Of a stretch of DNA of 64,000 nucleotides, positions 11,318-21,161 are shown one piece after another (the first letter of the stretch is position 1; each line of letters starts with the position of its first letter). A program made the position numbers and the translations under genes. Below the pieces are notes generated by a model, which worked only from the letters and a program-made list of their open reading frames with translations, made no database searches and was not told the origin of the DNA. Source of the stretch: Saccharomycopsis phalli (Eukaryota > Ascomycota > Saccharomycetes > Ascoideales > Saccharomycopsidaceae); assembly GCA_020342235.1 (NCBI GenBank), contig CP073214.1, forward strand, positions 1,240,001 to 1,304,000. The letters are read 5' to 3'.

Positions 11318-12687
11318 ATGTCTTCAAGGTAAGCAGTTTGGTTGACGACGGAGTGGCATGATACTAATAACAGATATCGAATTGAATGTAAGTGGAATTA
11401 TTTGCATTGGTATACTAACGACAGACGCTTTAAAGTCTCACCGTAGAGATGATTTCATTGAGTGGATCAAGGGCTTGCTAGCCGTAAGTACCGGTTTATC
11501 CCCCGGGCCAAACACTAACTATATAGGTTCCCTTTGTTCTCCATGCTGTCAGCGGAACATCCATTACCGGAGAAGAGACCAACGTGAGTGCGCGGAAGCG
11601 GTACGCCGAGACGTTTGCCGACGTTGAGAAGTTGATCGAGGACGACATGCGGGTACAAAATGAGGGCAAGTTCTACTTGTCGCGTCTTCGCCAGTTGGTT
11701 CCTACGTTGGGTACGATGTTCACCAAGTTACCCTTGGAAGCTGCGTTTTACATTGAGGACGAGCGACGGGGGATCAGCAAGCGACGGTTTGTGAGCCCGA
11801 GTTTCAACGATGTTCGGAACGTGTTGAACACCGCGCAGATATTGGGGTTGACCAAGTACAATAGCGACAGTCGTTTGCGATTGGTTACGTTTGACGGAGA
11901 CGTCACGTTGTACGAGGATGGGGAGTGCATTGCTCCGGACTCGCCATTGATCGGCGAGCTCATTGGGTTGCTCAAGCAGAACATATATGTGGGCATTGTG
12001 ACTGCTGCGGGGTATTCCGAGAAGTCAGGCAAGAACTACTACATCCGATTGAAGGGCTTGATCGACGAGGTGCGGCTGACGCACGAGCTCAGTGACACGC
12101 AAAAGGAGATGTTGATCATCATGGGCGGCGAGTCGAACTTCTTGTTCCGCTACAACTGTGCCAGCGAGCGGTTGAAGTACGTCAGGCACGAGGATTGGTT
12201 GCTTCCTGAGATGCAGCGCTGGACCCAGAGCGACATTGATCTTGTCTTGGACGTGGCCGAGTCGAGTCTCACTGGACTTAGCGAGAAGCTTGCGTTGAAG
12301 TCGCAGATCATCCGCAAGGAACGAGCCATTGGGATTATTGCCCAGCCGGGGTTCAAGATCCTCAGAGAAGTCCTTGAGGAGCTTGTCTTGTCGGTGCAAA
12401 AGCGGTTGGAGAACCACGAGGTATCGCTGCGGATCAAGTTCTGTGCGTTCAACGGCGGCTCAGACGTCTGGATCGACGTTGGCGACAAGAGTCTTGGTGT
12501 CCAGTCGCTACAGAGTTACTTGGGTGGAATTCAGCCGTCCGAGACCTTGCATGTTGGAGACCAATTTCTTTCCTTGGGTGCAAACGACTTCAAGGCGAGA
12601 TTGGTAGCGTGTACTGCCTGGATAGCTAGCCCTTATGAAACAGGACAGTGTATCAGTGACATTTTGAGGTGGAAAAACGACGGTTGA
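11318..12687 (+). CDS. ISN1: IMP-specific 5'-nucleotidase, four exons including microexons
   Basis: Hydrolyses IMP to inosine. Exons: 11318-11328 (11 nt), 11374-11387 (14 nt), 11425-11483 (59 nt) and 11527-12687. Introns are 45, 37 and 43 nt. Donors are GTAAGC, GTAAGT and GTAAGT, each intron with an ACTAA(T/C)-type branch point. Splicing yields 414 residues and an N-terminus (MSSRYRIEYALKSHRRDDFI) closely matching yeast Isn1. The HAD-like nucleophile motif TFDGDVTLYEDG follows, then IMGGESNFLFRY and the C-terminal GGSDVWIDVG and LHVGDQF blocks. A CTG codon at residue 329 (VS-x-RIKF) falls where S. cerevisiae has a polar residue. Confidence 0.95.
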
Positions 12688-13151
12688 AAAAGAAAAAATT
12701 TTTTTTAACCGCATAGTGTTCCACCAGAAGCTAAATTGCAATGGAACTCTAATAGTTGTGAGGAATTCTAATAGTTGTGAGCAACTCTATTGTCGGGCAA
12801 AAGTTTGCTAGGCATGGGAAACCCAGACTGGTAAAGTAACAATAAATATCTACGGTGAATGCAAATAAATCCCCGGTATTATCCTGTATATTATTATCCA
12901 TGATTCAGTGTCGTGAATATATACTAGACCCTGCGGTATTTACCGAGCTTGGCATATATATATTCCGGATTCGGGATGCAAGCAATTAACTAACTTGTTT
13001 CAGACAACTTGCGCGTCAAAACTTGTCGAATTTCAGTGCATCCATACTCTTGGGTATACACCAAATATAGCAAGAAAATCAAGCAATCTATTTTGTATTC
13101 ACTTTTTTTCGTGCTACTTATTGAAACAAATATCCCAGTAAAACACAAACC
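12688..13151. other. Intergenic region, PNS1 upstream sequence
   Basis: 464 bp. A poly(A)/poly(T) run follows ISN1. A small duplication (CTAATAGTTGTGAG, two copies near 12750-12780) and AT-rich sequence with TATATATA near 12955 lead into PNS1. No gene was recognised. Confidence 0.5.
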
Positions 13152-14723
13152 ATGTCTCAACCGCCCACATACCAACAGGACCCTGAGTACAGGCCCCAGC
13201 AAAACAATAGTCAGCAAAACGGATGGCAAAATTACAAGCAGGATCAAGAGAAAGGCTATGCCGACACTCTTGGTTCTGGGCGGCCGGAAAATGCAGGGAC
13301 CTTTGACGAGGCCTTCAAAATTGAAAAGCCAAAGTACAGAGACTGGCCGTTTGCCATATTTTTCTACTTGGTGCTTGGAGGCTTCATTGCCGTCGCGGTG
13401 CTTACCATCAGAGCATACAAATTGACACACAGTAAGCAGGGGAACGGTATCTATTTTGACAACGGCTCAAAGTCGCTTAATACCAACACCATCATCTTGT
13501 TTATGTTTGCAACAGCCATCTCGGTGGTTCTAGCCACAGCCACTATTTCCCTCGCACGAATGTTCCCCACCAAATTCATCACCATCGGGCTTATATGTAA
13601 CGTCATCCTTGGCTTGGGAACGGCAATCGCATACTTGGTGCTCAAGTACTGGTCTGCAGGTATAGTCTTTCTCGTGTTTACGCTTCTATGTGCCTGGGGT
13701 TACTGGACTTGCCGGTCTCGGATCCCCTTCTCAGGAACTGTCTTGACCATCGTCATTGACGTCATGAAATCCCATCCTAGTGTATTGGTGACTTCGCTTT
13801 TCGGGGCCTTGATTTCGGGAGCCTTTAGCGTGATTTTCAGTGTCGTGGTCACCGGCACTTACATCAAGTACGACAACAAACAGGGAAACCCAGGATGTAG
13901 TATCTCGGGGGGATCCTGCTCCCAGTCGAAGCTCATTGGTGTGTTGGTGTTTGTGTTCTTTGCGGGATACTACATCACCGAGGTCATCAAAAACGTCATC
14001 CATACCACCATCTCCGGTGTCTACGGTACCTGGTACTACCTTTCGAGATCTGACCAGGGCGAGCCGAGCCATCCTGCCTTGGGCGCATTGAAACGTGCCC
14101 TCACTTACTCGTTTGGATCCATCTGCGAGGGATCCCTTATCGTGGCTATCATCCGCTTGATCAGACAGGGAATCAACATCTTACGTCAAAGCGCAATCAA
14201 TGGCGGCGACACCTGCCAGAGCATCTTGTTCTGCTTCCTCGACATTATCGTCGGTGTCATCGAATGGATGGCCAGATACTTCAACCACTACGCATACTCC
14301 TACATCGCCCTATATGGCCAGTCGTACACCGCCGCTGCTAAGGATATTCATGAATTGTTACGCTACAAAGGCATGGACGCACTTATCAACGACTGTTTGA
14401 TTGGCACTGCCCTAGGCTTCTACTCCCTCTTGGTCGCATATGTTGCTTCCTTGTTCGCTTTCCTCTACTTAAGACTCACCAAGCCTCGCTACAATAATGA
14501 TGGCTCGTTCTACGCGCCATTGGTGGCATTCACATTCTTGATTGCTGGTCAGATCACAAACATCACCACAAACACCATCACCAGCGGTACCAGCACTTTT
14601 TTCATTGCCTTGGCTAGAGACCCAGAGGTATTTAGACTTAGTTACCCACAGCAGTTTGATGAGGTATTTAGAAACTACCCAGACGTGCTAAACAAGTTGA
14701 ATTTACCAAACAGCCATAACTAG
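13152..14723 (+). CDS. PNS1: Choline-transporter-like (CTL/SLC44) membrane protein Pns1
   Basis: A 523-residue multi-pass plasma-membrane protein of the CTL/SLC44 family; S. cerevisiae Pns1 is 539. A proline/glutamine-rich cytosolic N-terminus (1-65) leads to the conserved KYRDWPFAIFFY entry and about ten hydrophobic segments. Family blocks are visible: the stretch with YYLSRSDQ, then LGALKRALTYSFGSICEGSL, then YGQSYTAAAKDIHELLRYKG. The last block, ending in the DEVFRNYPD tail, is intact. The transported substrate in fungi is uncertain. The start is the first ATG. No intron is seen. Confidence 0.93.
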   Translation: MSQPPTYQQDPEYRPQQNNSQQNGWQNYKQDQEKGYADTLGSGRPENAGTFDEAFKIEKPKYRDWPFAIFFYLVLGGFIAVAVLTIRAYKLTHSKQGNGIYFDNGSKSLNTNTIILFMFATAISVVLATATISLARMFPTKFITIGLICNVILGLGTAIAYLVLKYWSAGIVFLVFTLLCAWGYWTCRSRIPFSGTVLTIVIDVMKSHPSVLVTSLFGALISGAFSVIFSVVVTGTYIKYDNKQGNPGCSISGGSCSQSKLIGVLVFVFFAGYYITEVIKNVIHTTISGVYGTWYYLSRSDQGEPSHPALGALKRALTYSFGSICEGSLIVAIIRLIRQGINILRQSAINGGDTCQSILFCFLDIIVGVIEWMARYFNHYAYSYIALYGQSYTAAAKDIHELLRYKGMDALINDCLIGTALGFYSLLVAYVASLFAFLYLRLTKPRYNNDGSFYAPLVAFTFLIAGQITNITTNTITSGTSTFFIALARDPEVFRLSYPQQFDEVFRNYPDVLNKLNLPNSHN

Positions 14724-15552
14724 TCGCCCGTGTTTAATTTTGTTAATATATGATTTGTAATTAAAACAGTAGTCACCTACGACCTAGGAAAAGTTTACTT
14801 GCTCCTCCAAGGCCCATTTACATATTCACAAGCTCTAGTCAAACGTTTTTTCTGTCGCAGAGTTTTCTTTCGACAACTACATAGTCGTCCTTAGTATTGG
14901 ACGGCAAAGTATAAATCTCCTCTGGTAACCTAGTATAATTATAGCCTTGAATAAACATTATAATTATTAAAACAGCATTTGTCGTCGCCATGCCGCATGG
15001 TCACGTGTCGTGTTCATACTTCAACTGACTCCAGTTGCAATTTCACATTTGCCAGTGCTAATTTGTCTGTCGTGATCACCAGTTGATCACTAGCTGATCA
15101 CAAAGTAGTACATAAGTTGTGTACACTGGTAGATCAAATACAAGGGATTCGCTATGTCTGTACAGAGAGTATTTACTCTCTGAACAGCATACGCTGATCA
15201 CTGAAACGACTATAAAAGGCTAGGAAGAAAACTACCTAGGACATCTATCGTTTTAAGGACCTTTGGTTTAGATTCAATCATTCAATCTTAAAGGAACAAC
15301 AAAATATATAGAGTTTATATTAGTGCTTCATAGTCATTAATTACCCCTACTTATATAAACTTTGACATTTGTCCTGTATATATCGTCACAGTTGAAATAG
15401 TATCGCCATAGTCAAAATAATACCAGACACGGTACATTAAAGTATATTGTTTAAAAGAGTAAAATTTGAAGATTGAATGTAAAATTTGAAGATTGAAAGA
15501 AAAACTATCGAAATTAAAAAGAGTCATATTGCATTCATTATCCCAAGCACAA
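14724..15552. other. Intergenic region with an orphan promoter-like array
   Basis: 829 bp between PNS1 (plus) and a secreted-protein gene (minus) that face each other. It holds a CACGTG at 15002-15007, phased TGATCA palindromes, an inverted repeat and a TATAAAAGG box (15073-15219), and a 20-bp duplication (AAAATTTGAAGATTGAA) near 15461-15498. No open frame starts downstream of the TATA box on the plus strand. A relic of an old element's end is possible but not shown. Confidence 0.5.
15073..15219 (+). promoter_or_regulatory. Promoter-like cluster: TGATCA x4, inverted repeat, TATAAAAGG
   Basis: TGATCA occurs at 15073, 15084, 15095 (exactly 11 bp apart) and 15195. CAGAGAGTA-TT-TACTCTCTG at 15163-15182 is a perfect 9-bp inverted repeat. 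TATAAAAGG begins at 15211. The layout looks like an activator-binding array plus TATA box, yet no coding sequence follows. It could drive a non-coding RNA running towards 15550, or be a remnant. Confidence 0.35.
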
Positions 15553-16047
15553 TTATAAAAGTGCAGTGGTGGTAACCGTAGTGACTGGAGCACTGAAAGT
15601 AGCAGCAAATTGCTGAAGTTTAGCAGCAAAATCGGCTGGCAAGGCCTGCAAATCTACTTGTTCTTCTCGTTTGCTTGGAGGTGGAAACACCAAGCCTTCA
15701 ACTGCATTGGCAAACTCATTGAGAACCAAAAAGAGTGCATTGCCACCGTCCGAAGCAGCCTTGGTGGCACCGTTGATTAATTGTGCCGCACCAACATTAA
15801 CCAACAACCCAGCACTTTGAGGAAGCGCAGATGCAACCTCACCAGCTAGTCCTTGAGCACCTTGGGCAAGAACAGTGACAGCATCACCACTACCAGCAGA
15901 TAAAAGGGACAAGCCGTCTCCAATGGCACCCTCAATGGCACCTGCGATGTTGGAATTGACTTGTCTTTTCTCAGCCTGTTGTAGTGTCAAAGCGTTGGCC
16001 AACGCCAAAGCTCCAGCTGCAGAGAGTGTAAATTGAGAAGCACGCAT
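15553..16047 (-). CDS. Small secreted Kex2-processed precursor, unknown function
   Basis: 164 residues that I cannot assign to a named family. Residues 1-19 form a typical signal peptide (MRASQFTLSAAGALALANA). A Kex2-type Lys-Arg pair follows at 27-28 and a second at 126-127. Processing would release a roughly 97-residue alanine/glycine-rich, mostly uncharged middle segment with hydrophobic helical patches, and a 37-residue C-terminal peptide (EEQVDLQALPADFAAKLQQF and onward). There are no cysteines, no N-glycosylation sequon and no GPI signal. A TATAAATA box lies about 60 bp upstream. Secretion is a strong inference; the function (peptide, adhesin, cell-wall protein) is open. Confidence 0.75.
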   Translation of the reverse strand: MRASQFTLSAAGALALANALTLQQAEKRQVNSNIAGAIEGAIGDGLSLLSAGSGDAVTVLAQGAQGLAGEVASALPQSAGLLVNVGAAQLINGATKAASDGGNALFLVLNEFANAVEGLVFPPPSKREEQVDLQALPADFAAKLQQFAATFSAPVTTVTTTALL

Positions 16048-16571
16048 TTTTTAAAAAACAAGGTTGAAATGTTAAAGACAATAATAATTATATAGAATTT
16101 GGTTGTATTTATACCTCAATGGTGGATAATCACTCCCTGCTAGCACTACATTAACAGCCCAGTTTGGGAGAGGCAAATATGCACATAAATTGCCAAATGG
16201 GCTCTGTTGATTCCAAAAGCTTGCGGAATTATCCTTGAAAGGACGTATTAAGCGTCGTATCAATATCGCAACTTCAGGTTCCACAATCCTGGCCAAATAT
16301 TATTGTCACAACAATGATGCATATTGAGCTTGTTTTCTCCACAACACGCATGACAAGAAATTGCAAAACGGTAAAGTTGAGGGTCTGAAAATTGGCAAAG
16401 AATGTACTAAATAAAAAAGGAATGAAATAATATTAGGTCAAGTAGAAGGACTGCGACTGCTACAGTGTCATAATATGTGTTGATACCGCTTGTTATTATA
16501 CATGCAAGGATTAGCCTCGCTTCGAAGGTAAAAAGTATTGGATAAGGTCTTCCCCATTTAAAAATTCTATT
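16048..16571. other. Promoter region of the secreted-protein gene
   Basis: 524 bp upstream of the secreted-precursor gene and downstream of HFI1 (both minus strand). A TATA box in the minus orientation is at 16106-16113. The rest is AT-rich with no recognised gene or repeat. Confidence 0.5.
16106..16113 (-). promoter_or_regulatory. TATA box (TATAAATA) of the secreted-precursor gene
   Basis: Reads TATAAATA on the minus strand, about 60 bp before the ATG at 16047. Consensus and spacing fit a TATA-type, regulated yeast promoter. Confidence 0.5.
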
Positions 16572-18098
16572 TCAGTTTAAAAGATCATGAATAAGCCAAA
16601 GAAGCTCTTCGTTGGTGCCCTCATTGGAACCTTCGTTTGCGGCTTCTGTGGTCCCCGACTCTTTTTTGATTTCCTGCACTTCCTCGGAAGCACTTTCTTT
16701 GACTGGCTCGGTAGTATATGTCTGGAAATGGCTGATGACTTTAACCTCATCAGGACTCAATTTTCGCTTTTTCACGTATTGAGAGTCCTCCAACTCTGCT
16801 TTTCTAATAGGCAACAAGTCGACAATACCGCTGGTGTTTGTAGTATCAAACTTGTAATAGTCCTCGTCCTTCAAGAGCACACTAGAAATGCGCTCCATCA
16901 TGCCATTGGGCTCGATTATGTGCGGCACGAGTTTGAATGTGTCGTACATGTCTTCTGTAGTCAATACAATGCGCCGCTTTCTCTCTATTTCTGCTAGTCT
17001 GCTGCGCTCAGTCTTTTCCAGCGCAGGCATGAAGTCCTCCATGCCCTCATTTGCATGCTTGAATTTCCGGTACCGCACGGAGTCGATCACGGTCTCAATG
17101 ACATTCTTCAAGTAGTTTTCCAAGCCTAGGACCATGATGTTGAGTGCCTGTTCGTTCAAGTTGCCCATCAACCCATGCTCCCGCATAATACCCAACATTC
17201 TATTCTTCAACACATTTGTGTCAGGAAGCTCGTAGCTCTCGCTGGCTAGCAACGTCTGGATTCCGCCCATCACCTCTTGCGTCCACGTAGTCACGTTACC
17301 ACCATTGGTGTTGGCACTTGTAGGGGTATTGCTGGCTGTGGGTGTTTTCATGAGATTCAAGTTCTTCTGGTCCTTGCCATCCTTCACCTGTATTGATAGC
17401 TGGTTCAAGTTTTTGCCCTTACCCTTGCCCTTGTCCTTGGAGTCGTCATCGTCCATCTTGCCGTTGGCCCGTGTTTTCGCATCCAGGTTTGCAGTTCCGC
17501 TGAAATTGGACACTCCCGCTGGGATCTTGGGGATCAACTCGTAACGCTCGGCACTCACCTCACCCATCTTGTAGCGTTTGTGCATATGACTAATCAGCAG
17601 ACTTACGTTCTTTGCAATATCCTTCACTCGGCGCCGCTCCTTTCCCAGCAACGACATGACAGTCTTCTTCAAATTCTCGTGTTCGTTGATGTCGCTGCCG
17701 TTCATCGACTTCAAATTCTTCATCTTATTCTTGGTGGTCAAAGTGTTCAAGTACCCATACCCATCTGTCGACACACCATTAGGGTTTGGCGAGTCCCGAA
17801 ACGCGTTGGCCAAGTTGGCAAGAAGAAACTTGTTATGGAAACGCGTGAACTTGTGCTTCATGTCCTTGTGACCCACATACTTGTCAAGGGTCCCGTGCTT
17901 AAACTCTTGGAACGACAACTTCCCAAGCAAAAACTTGCACAAGTTGGAGTAGTAAAAACACCATTTTTTTTCTCCCATGTACTCGCGGAACTCCTTCACC
18001 AACCCATCGAGCTCAATTCGCCGAGCTACCGCATTATTATTCACTACGCTCCCACCATCATCAAGCTTTTTCGCAAGCTGGCTTTGCACATCATTCAT
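16572..18098 (-). CDS. HFI1: SAGA coactivator subunit Hfi1/Ada1
   Basis: A structural subunit of the SAGA histone acetyltransferase complex. It pairs through a histone fold with Taf12. From the first in-frame ATG (18096-18098) the product is 508 residues (S. cerevisiae 488). The conserved N-terminal block (RIELDGLVKEFREYMGEKKW, then YYSNLCKFLLGKLSFQEF) is present. A lysine-rich linker follows, then the histone-fold region (LNEQALNIMVLGLENYLKNV) and the VLTTEDMYDTFKLVPHIIEP segment. The open frame extends further 5' only through non-ATG codons, so I reject a longer start. The C-terminus is acidic and variable. Confidence 0.9.
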   Translation of the reverse strand: MNDVQSQLAKKLDDGGSVVNNNAVARRIELDGLVKEFREYMGEKKWCFYYSNLCKFLLGKLSFQEFKHGTLDKYVGHKDMKHKFTRFHNKFLLANLANAFRDSPNPNGVSTDGYGYLNTLTTKNKMKNLKSMNGSDINEHENLKKTVMSLLGKERRRVKDIAKNVSLLISHMHKRYKMGEVSAERYELIPKIPAGVSNFSGTANLDAKTRANGKMDDDDSKDKGKGKGKNLNQLSIQVKDGKDQKNLNLMKTPTASNTPTSANTNGGNVTTWTQEVMGGIQTLLASESYELPDTNVLKNRMLGIMREHGLMGNLNEQALNIMVLGLENYLKNVIETVIDSVRYRKFKHANEGMEDFMPALEKTERSRLAEIERKRRIVLTTEDMYDTFKLVPHIIEPNGMMERISSVLLKDEDYYKFDTTNTSGIVDLLPIRKAELEDSQYVKKRKLSPDEVKVISHFQTYTTEPVKESASEEVQEIKKESGTTEAANEGSNEGTNEELLWLIHDLLN

Positions 18099-18343
18099 TA
18101 CGGAAAAATCCTCAGTCCTGTTTCGCGCTACCTTGCTCAAAGTTATCCTCAAATGTACCTGTCCTGCTAGGCAAATATCTTGCCTATTGTCCTCCACAAG
18201 TCCTTCGCTGTACCTATCTTCTTGTGCACTCCAATCGTTGTGGTTACGTGCCCCGTGTAGCTCCTAACCTCGGGCATGCAAAACAATTGCAGCACAACTA
18301 CAACATCCCAAAATTATTCCTATATTAGCATATATACCGCTAC

Positions 18344-20443
18344 TCACTTGTACAACTCTTCGACTTGTGCTTCAACCTCCTTCAAGATCTTCTTTCTCTG
18401 AAGTTTGTGTGCACTGCTCACGTATCCATTCTCTGGAGTCCACTCATAGTCAATCAACACAACCCCAAGAATCAATTCAATCCCCGATAAGCCGTCTCTT
18501 GAGGCCTGTTTTACCATGGATCTGGTCACAGCCTTGGCCACTTCCGGTCTCTTAACCACCTCATGCAAGTCGAATTCTTCGCCCCTCTTCAAGAGACCCT
18601 CCTTGATTACAAACTCCTTGAGCGGATCTGGGGCCGGCGACACAATCGCAACTGGCTTCACCTTGGTCTGGTCAGCATAGCACAAAACGTTGGCAACAAT
18701 TGGGTTTGACCGGTATACTGACTCCAACTTCTCCAAGGCAATGTACTCTCCATTCAATGTCTTTACCAAATTCTTGGCCCGGTCAATAATCCTCAATTGA
18801 CCAGTTGCGGTCCACTCGCCAATGTCACCAGTCATAAACCATCCGTCCTCGGTTATGGCCTTTTTGGTTTCCACATCGTTATTATAATACTCCACCATCA
18901 CAGAAGGGCCCTTGATCCACACCTCACCTTGCTGGTTCTTGGCAAAGTATCCGTGCTCCTTTGCGTCGACTAACTTAACCGTGACAGCGCCAGTAAGAGC
19001 ACCAGCGACACCAGACTCGTAATAACGAGGGTCCAATACCGTAGTGTTGGCGACGGTTTCTGTCAAGCCGTAACCAATAAGCATAGGAGCAATAAGTGTG
19101 GTGATAAAAGCCTGGGTATCCTCAGACAATGGAGATCCACCGTTCAACACATATCGCAACTTGCCACCAGTGACCTCTCTGATCTTGCCAAAGAGTAGGT
19201 GGTTTATTATCGAGGAGCCTGGAATGTGGTAATTGGTCATGATCTGCTTCGACCGGTACCCGGCCCAAAAGATCTTCTGGGTAATTGCAGGCAACTGGCT
19301 GATCTTGCCGGTGATTCCCTTTTTGATTGTCTCCCAAACAGCAGCCACAGCAACCATGACAGTAGGCTGGAACACCTTCATGTCACCCTCTGACTTCCGC
19401 ATAGATACATCGGTTAAAGTCTTGACCCCGGCGTATCCAATGACACCTCCCCAGTAGAAGATGATCAACTCAAAGGTCAATTCAAAGATATGTGCCAAAG
19501 GAAGGAACGCAATTATCCGGTCGGTGTGGTCAATGACTGCGTGGTTGATGATCGCACTCACGCCACCAACACCGGCCAAAATGTTGCGGTTCGAGAGAAC
19601 CACTCCTTTTGGATCACCAGTCGACCCGGATGTGTACATGATACACGCAATGTCTTCTGGTTTAGGGGACACGTCTACGACGTCTGTGGCCTTTGCGCCC
19701 AACGCAACCACCTCATCAAGGGAAAAAAACTTAATGTCTGGACGGCTCTTTAAAATTGCCTCTTTGCCGTCGCGAGCCTCCAGGAAGATTTTCCCATTTT
19801 GTCGCTTATCAGCGGGGTCAATTGCCTCGGTGTGAATGACATATCTGATTTTGTTGGCCTTCTTTAATGGGTTGACTAAATTCTTGAGCAATGCATTGTC
19901 AGTGAATACCGCACAGGTCTCAGTTTGCATCAACGAGAATGTAAGGCCGGCCTCGCCCAAAGTATCATAGGCAGTGACCACCGGAATGGATTGGGACAAG
20001 GAGGCAAGGAATGTCTGCATCCATGCCGCGGAAGTAGAAGCAAACAAGTGTAATTTCTCTGCATTTCCCGGCTTCAAGCCAATTTTGACCAACCCTCTGC
20101 CATAATTGCGGTACAACTCCTTGAGCTGCTTCTTGGTGAGGTACTCATACGGGCCCTTTTCGAAGTACAACCAGGTCTTCTCGACTTGTCTTTCCTCCCC
20201 CTCAACGATTTTGGTGACGGTTTTGGATTCCTCGTGGACATCAATTAACTTCCGGCTTCCCATGACGTTTGCGTCGGGGTGTCGGTCCAACGCCGCTTCA
20301 ACAAACTCGTAAAGCGTAGTGCACTTCTCGTATCCGATTGGGGCATTTAACGGAAGCTTCGCGTCTTTGATTAAGCCGTTTTGTCTTGGAGCTGTCTCTC
20401 CAGCTTTTGGTTCTCCAACGGGAACGTTGACTAATTTTACCAT
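18344..20443 (-). CDS. FAA1/FAA4: Long-chain fatty-acid--CoA ligase
   Basis: Activates imported long-chain fatty acids to acyl-CoA using ATP, for lipid synthesis, beta-oxidation and protein acylation. The start is the ATG at 20441-20443 (MVKLVNVPVGEPKAGE), giving 699 residues, the same size class as yeast Faa1/Faa4 (about 700). The AMP-binding signature YTSGSTGDPKGVVLSN is near the middle. The GYGLTE motif, the ATP/hinge motif (GWFMTGDIGEWTATGQLRII) and the acyl-CoA signature follow in order. It ends in the typical EVEAQVEELYK tail. Whether it is orthologous to Faa1 or Faa4 cannot be settled here. Confidence 0.93.
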   Translation of the reverse strand: MVKLVNVPVGEPKAGETAPRQNGLIKDAKLPLNAPIGYEKCTTLYEFVEAALDRHPDANVMGSRKLIDVHEESKTVTKIVEGEERQVEKTWLYFEKGPYEYLTKKQLKELYRNYGRGLVKIGLKPGNAEKLHLFASTSAAWMQTFLASLSQSIPVVTAYDTLGEAGLTFSLMQTETCAVFTDNALLKNLVNPLKKANKIRYVIHTEAIDPADKRQNGKIFLEARDGKEAILKSRPDIKFFSLDEVVALGAKATDVVDVSPKPEDIACIMYTSGSTGDPKGVVLSNRNILAGVGGVSAIINHAVIDHTDRIIAFLPLAHIFELTFELIIFYWGGVIGYAGVKTLTDVSMRKSEGDMKVFQPTVMVAVAAVWETIKKGITGKISQLPAITQKIFWAGYRSKQIMTNYHIPGSSIINHLLFGKIREVTGGKLRYVLNGGSPLSEDTQAFITTLIAPMLIGYGLTETVANTTVLDPRYYESGVAGALTGAVTVKLVDAKEHGYFAKNQQGEVWIKGPSVMVEYYNNDVETKKAITEDGWFMTGDIGEWTATGQLRIIDRAKNLVKTLNGEYIALEKLESVYRSNPIVANVLCYADQTKVKPVAIVSPAPDPLKEFVIKEGLLKRGEEFDLHEVVKRPEVAKAVTRSMVKQASRDGLSGIELILGVVLIDYEWTPENGYVSSAHKLQRKKILKEVEAQVEELYK

Positions 20444-21161
20444 TGTATGATTATAGAGCAAGGAGTAGCAATATAAAGTAAAAACGCGGCTCAAAAAAAG
20501 GCTGCGATGACCTACCTATGTAATCAACAGCCTGCGCCAAATTTTTTAGGGTCTAATACATACGTTGTATGCGTGAATACAAGTGAGGGGGTGCTAAAGG
20601 GGAAAAAAAAAACCTGCCAAGCCAACAGAAAGTCACACAGTACCAATTAATCTCAACTCTAATAATTAATGTCCCCAGTTCCCGGTAAAAACTCCCCGCC
20701 AAACACAAGCGTCAGTCGCCAAGGAGAGCTATACTTCTGTTGCATATGCACAGGGGCGTTTTATAGAATATGCTTGTGAATACCAGCTGGTTGTAAATAT
20801 AGCGCAGGGCTTCCCAACAAAGTAAATAGTGCCCATTGAGCTCCGTGCCACTTGCTTGTTCAATGGGAATGACAATCACAGGGCATCGTGAGAGCCAACT
20901 CAATCTGGAATAAATACACCAAAAGGCATCACTTCTATTTGCCGGTATTTACTGTGTTTTACACATGTGGTCAGGCTATAATTTTTAGCTCCAATCGGTT
21001 GATAAACCAGATCTATATCTGAATTTTCTACGCGCTTCCGAGATACGAGTTTTTTTTTAGTTGTTCCAGTGGCCACTTCCGACTTGACATCCCCACATGC
21101 ATATTACCCGGACATTTACTCCGGTATTTTGACATTAGAAAAATAATTGGTGCACACCGCC
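20444..21161. other. Divergent intergenic region between the acyl-CoA ligase and COA6
   Basis: 718 bp. It contains poly(A) tracts, an AGGGGAAAA stretch near 20595-20605 that resembles a stress-response element, and AT-rich promoter sequence. Short frames here show no similarity I recognise. Confidence 0.5.

Noticed and set aside
14724-15552. A complete transposable element in the PNS1 spacer
   Set aside because: No coding remains, terminal repeats or target duplication could be recognised; at most a degraded remnant of an element end.
18099-18197. 5' extension of HFI1
   Set aside because: No ATG in the extension; the ATG at 18098 precedes the conserved block.
20712-20903. 63-codon minus-strand frame in the acyl-CoA ligase-COA6 spacer
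   Set aside because: Too short and without similarity or context; likely chance.
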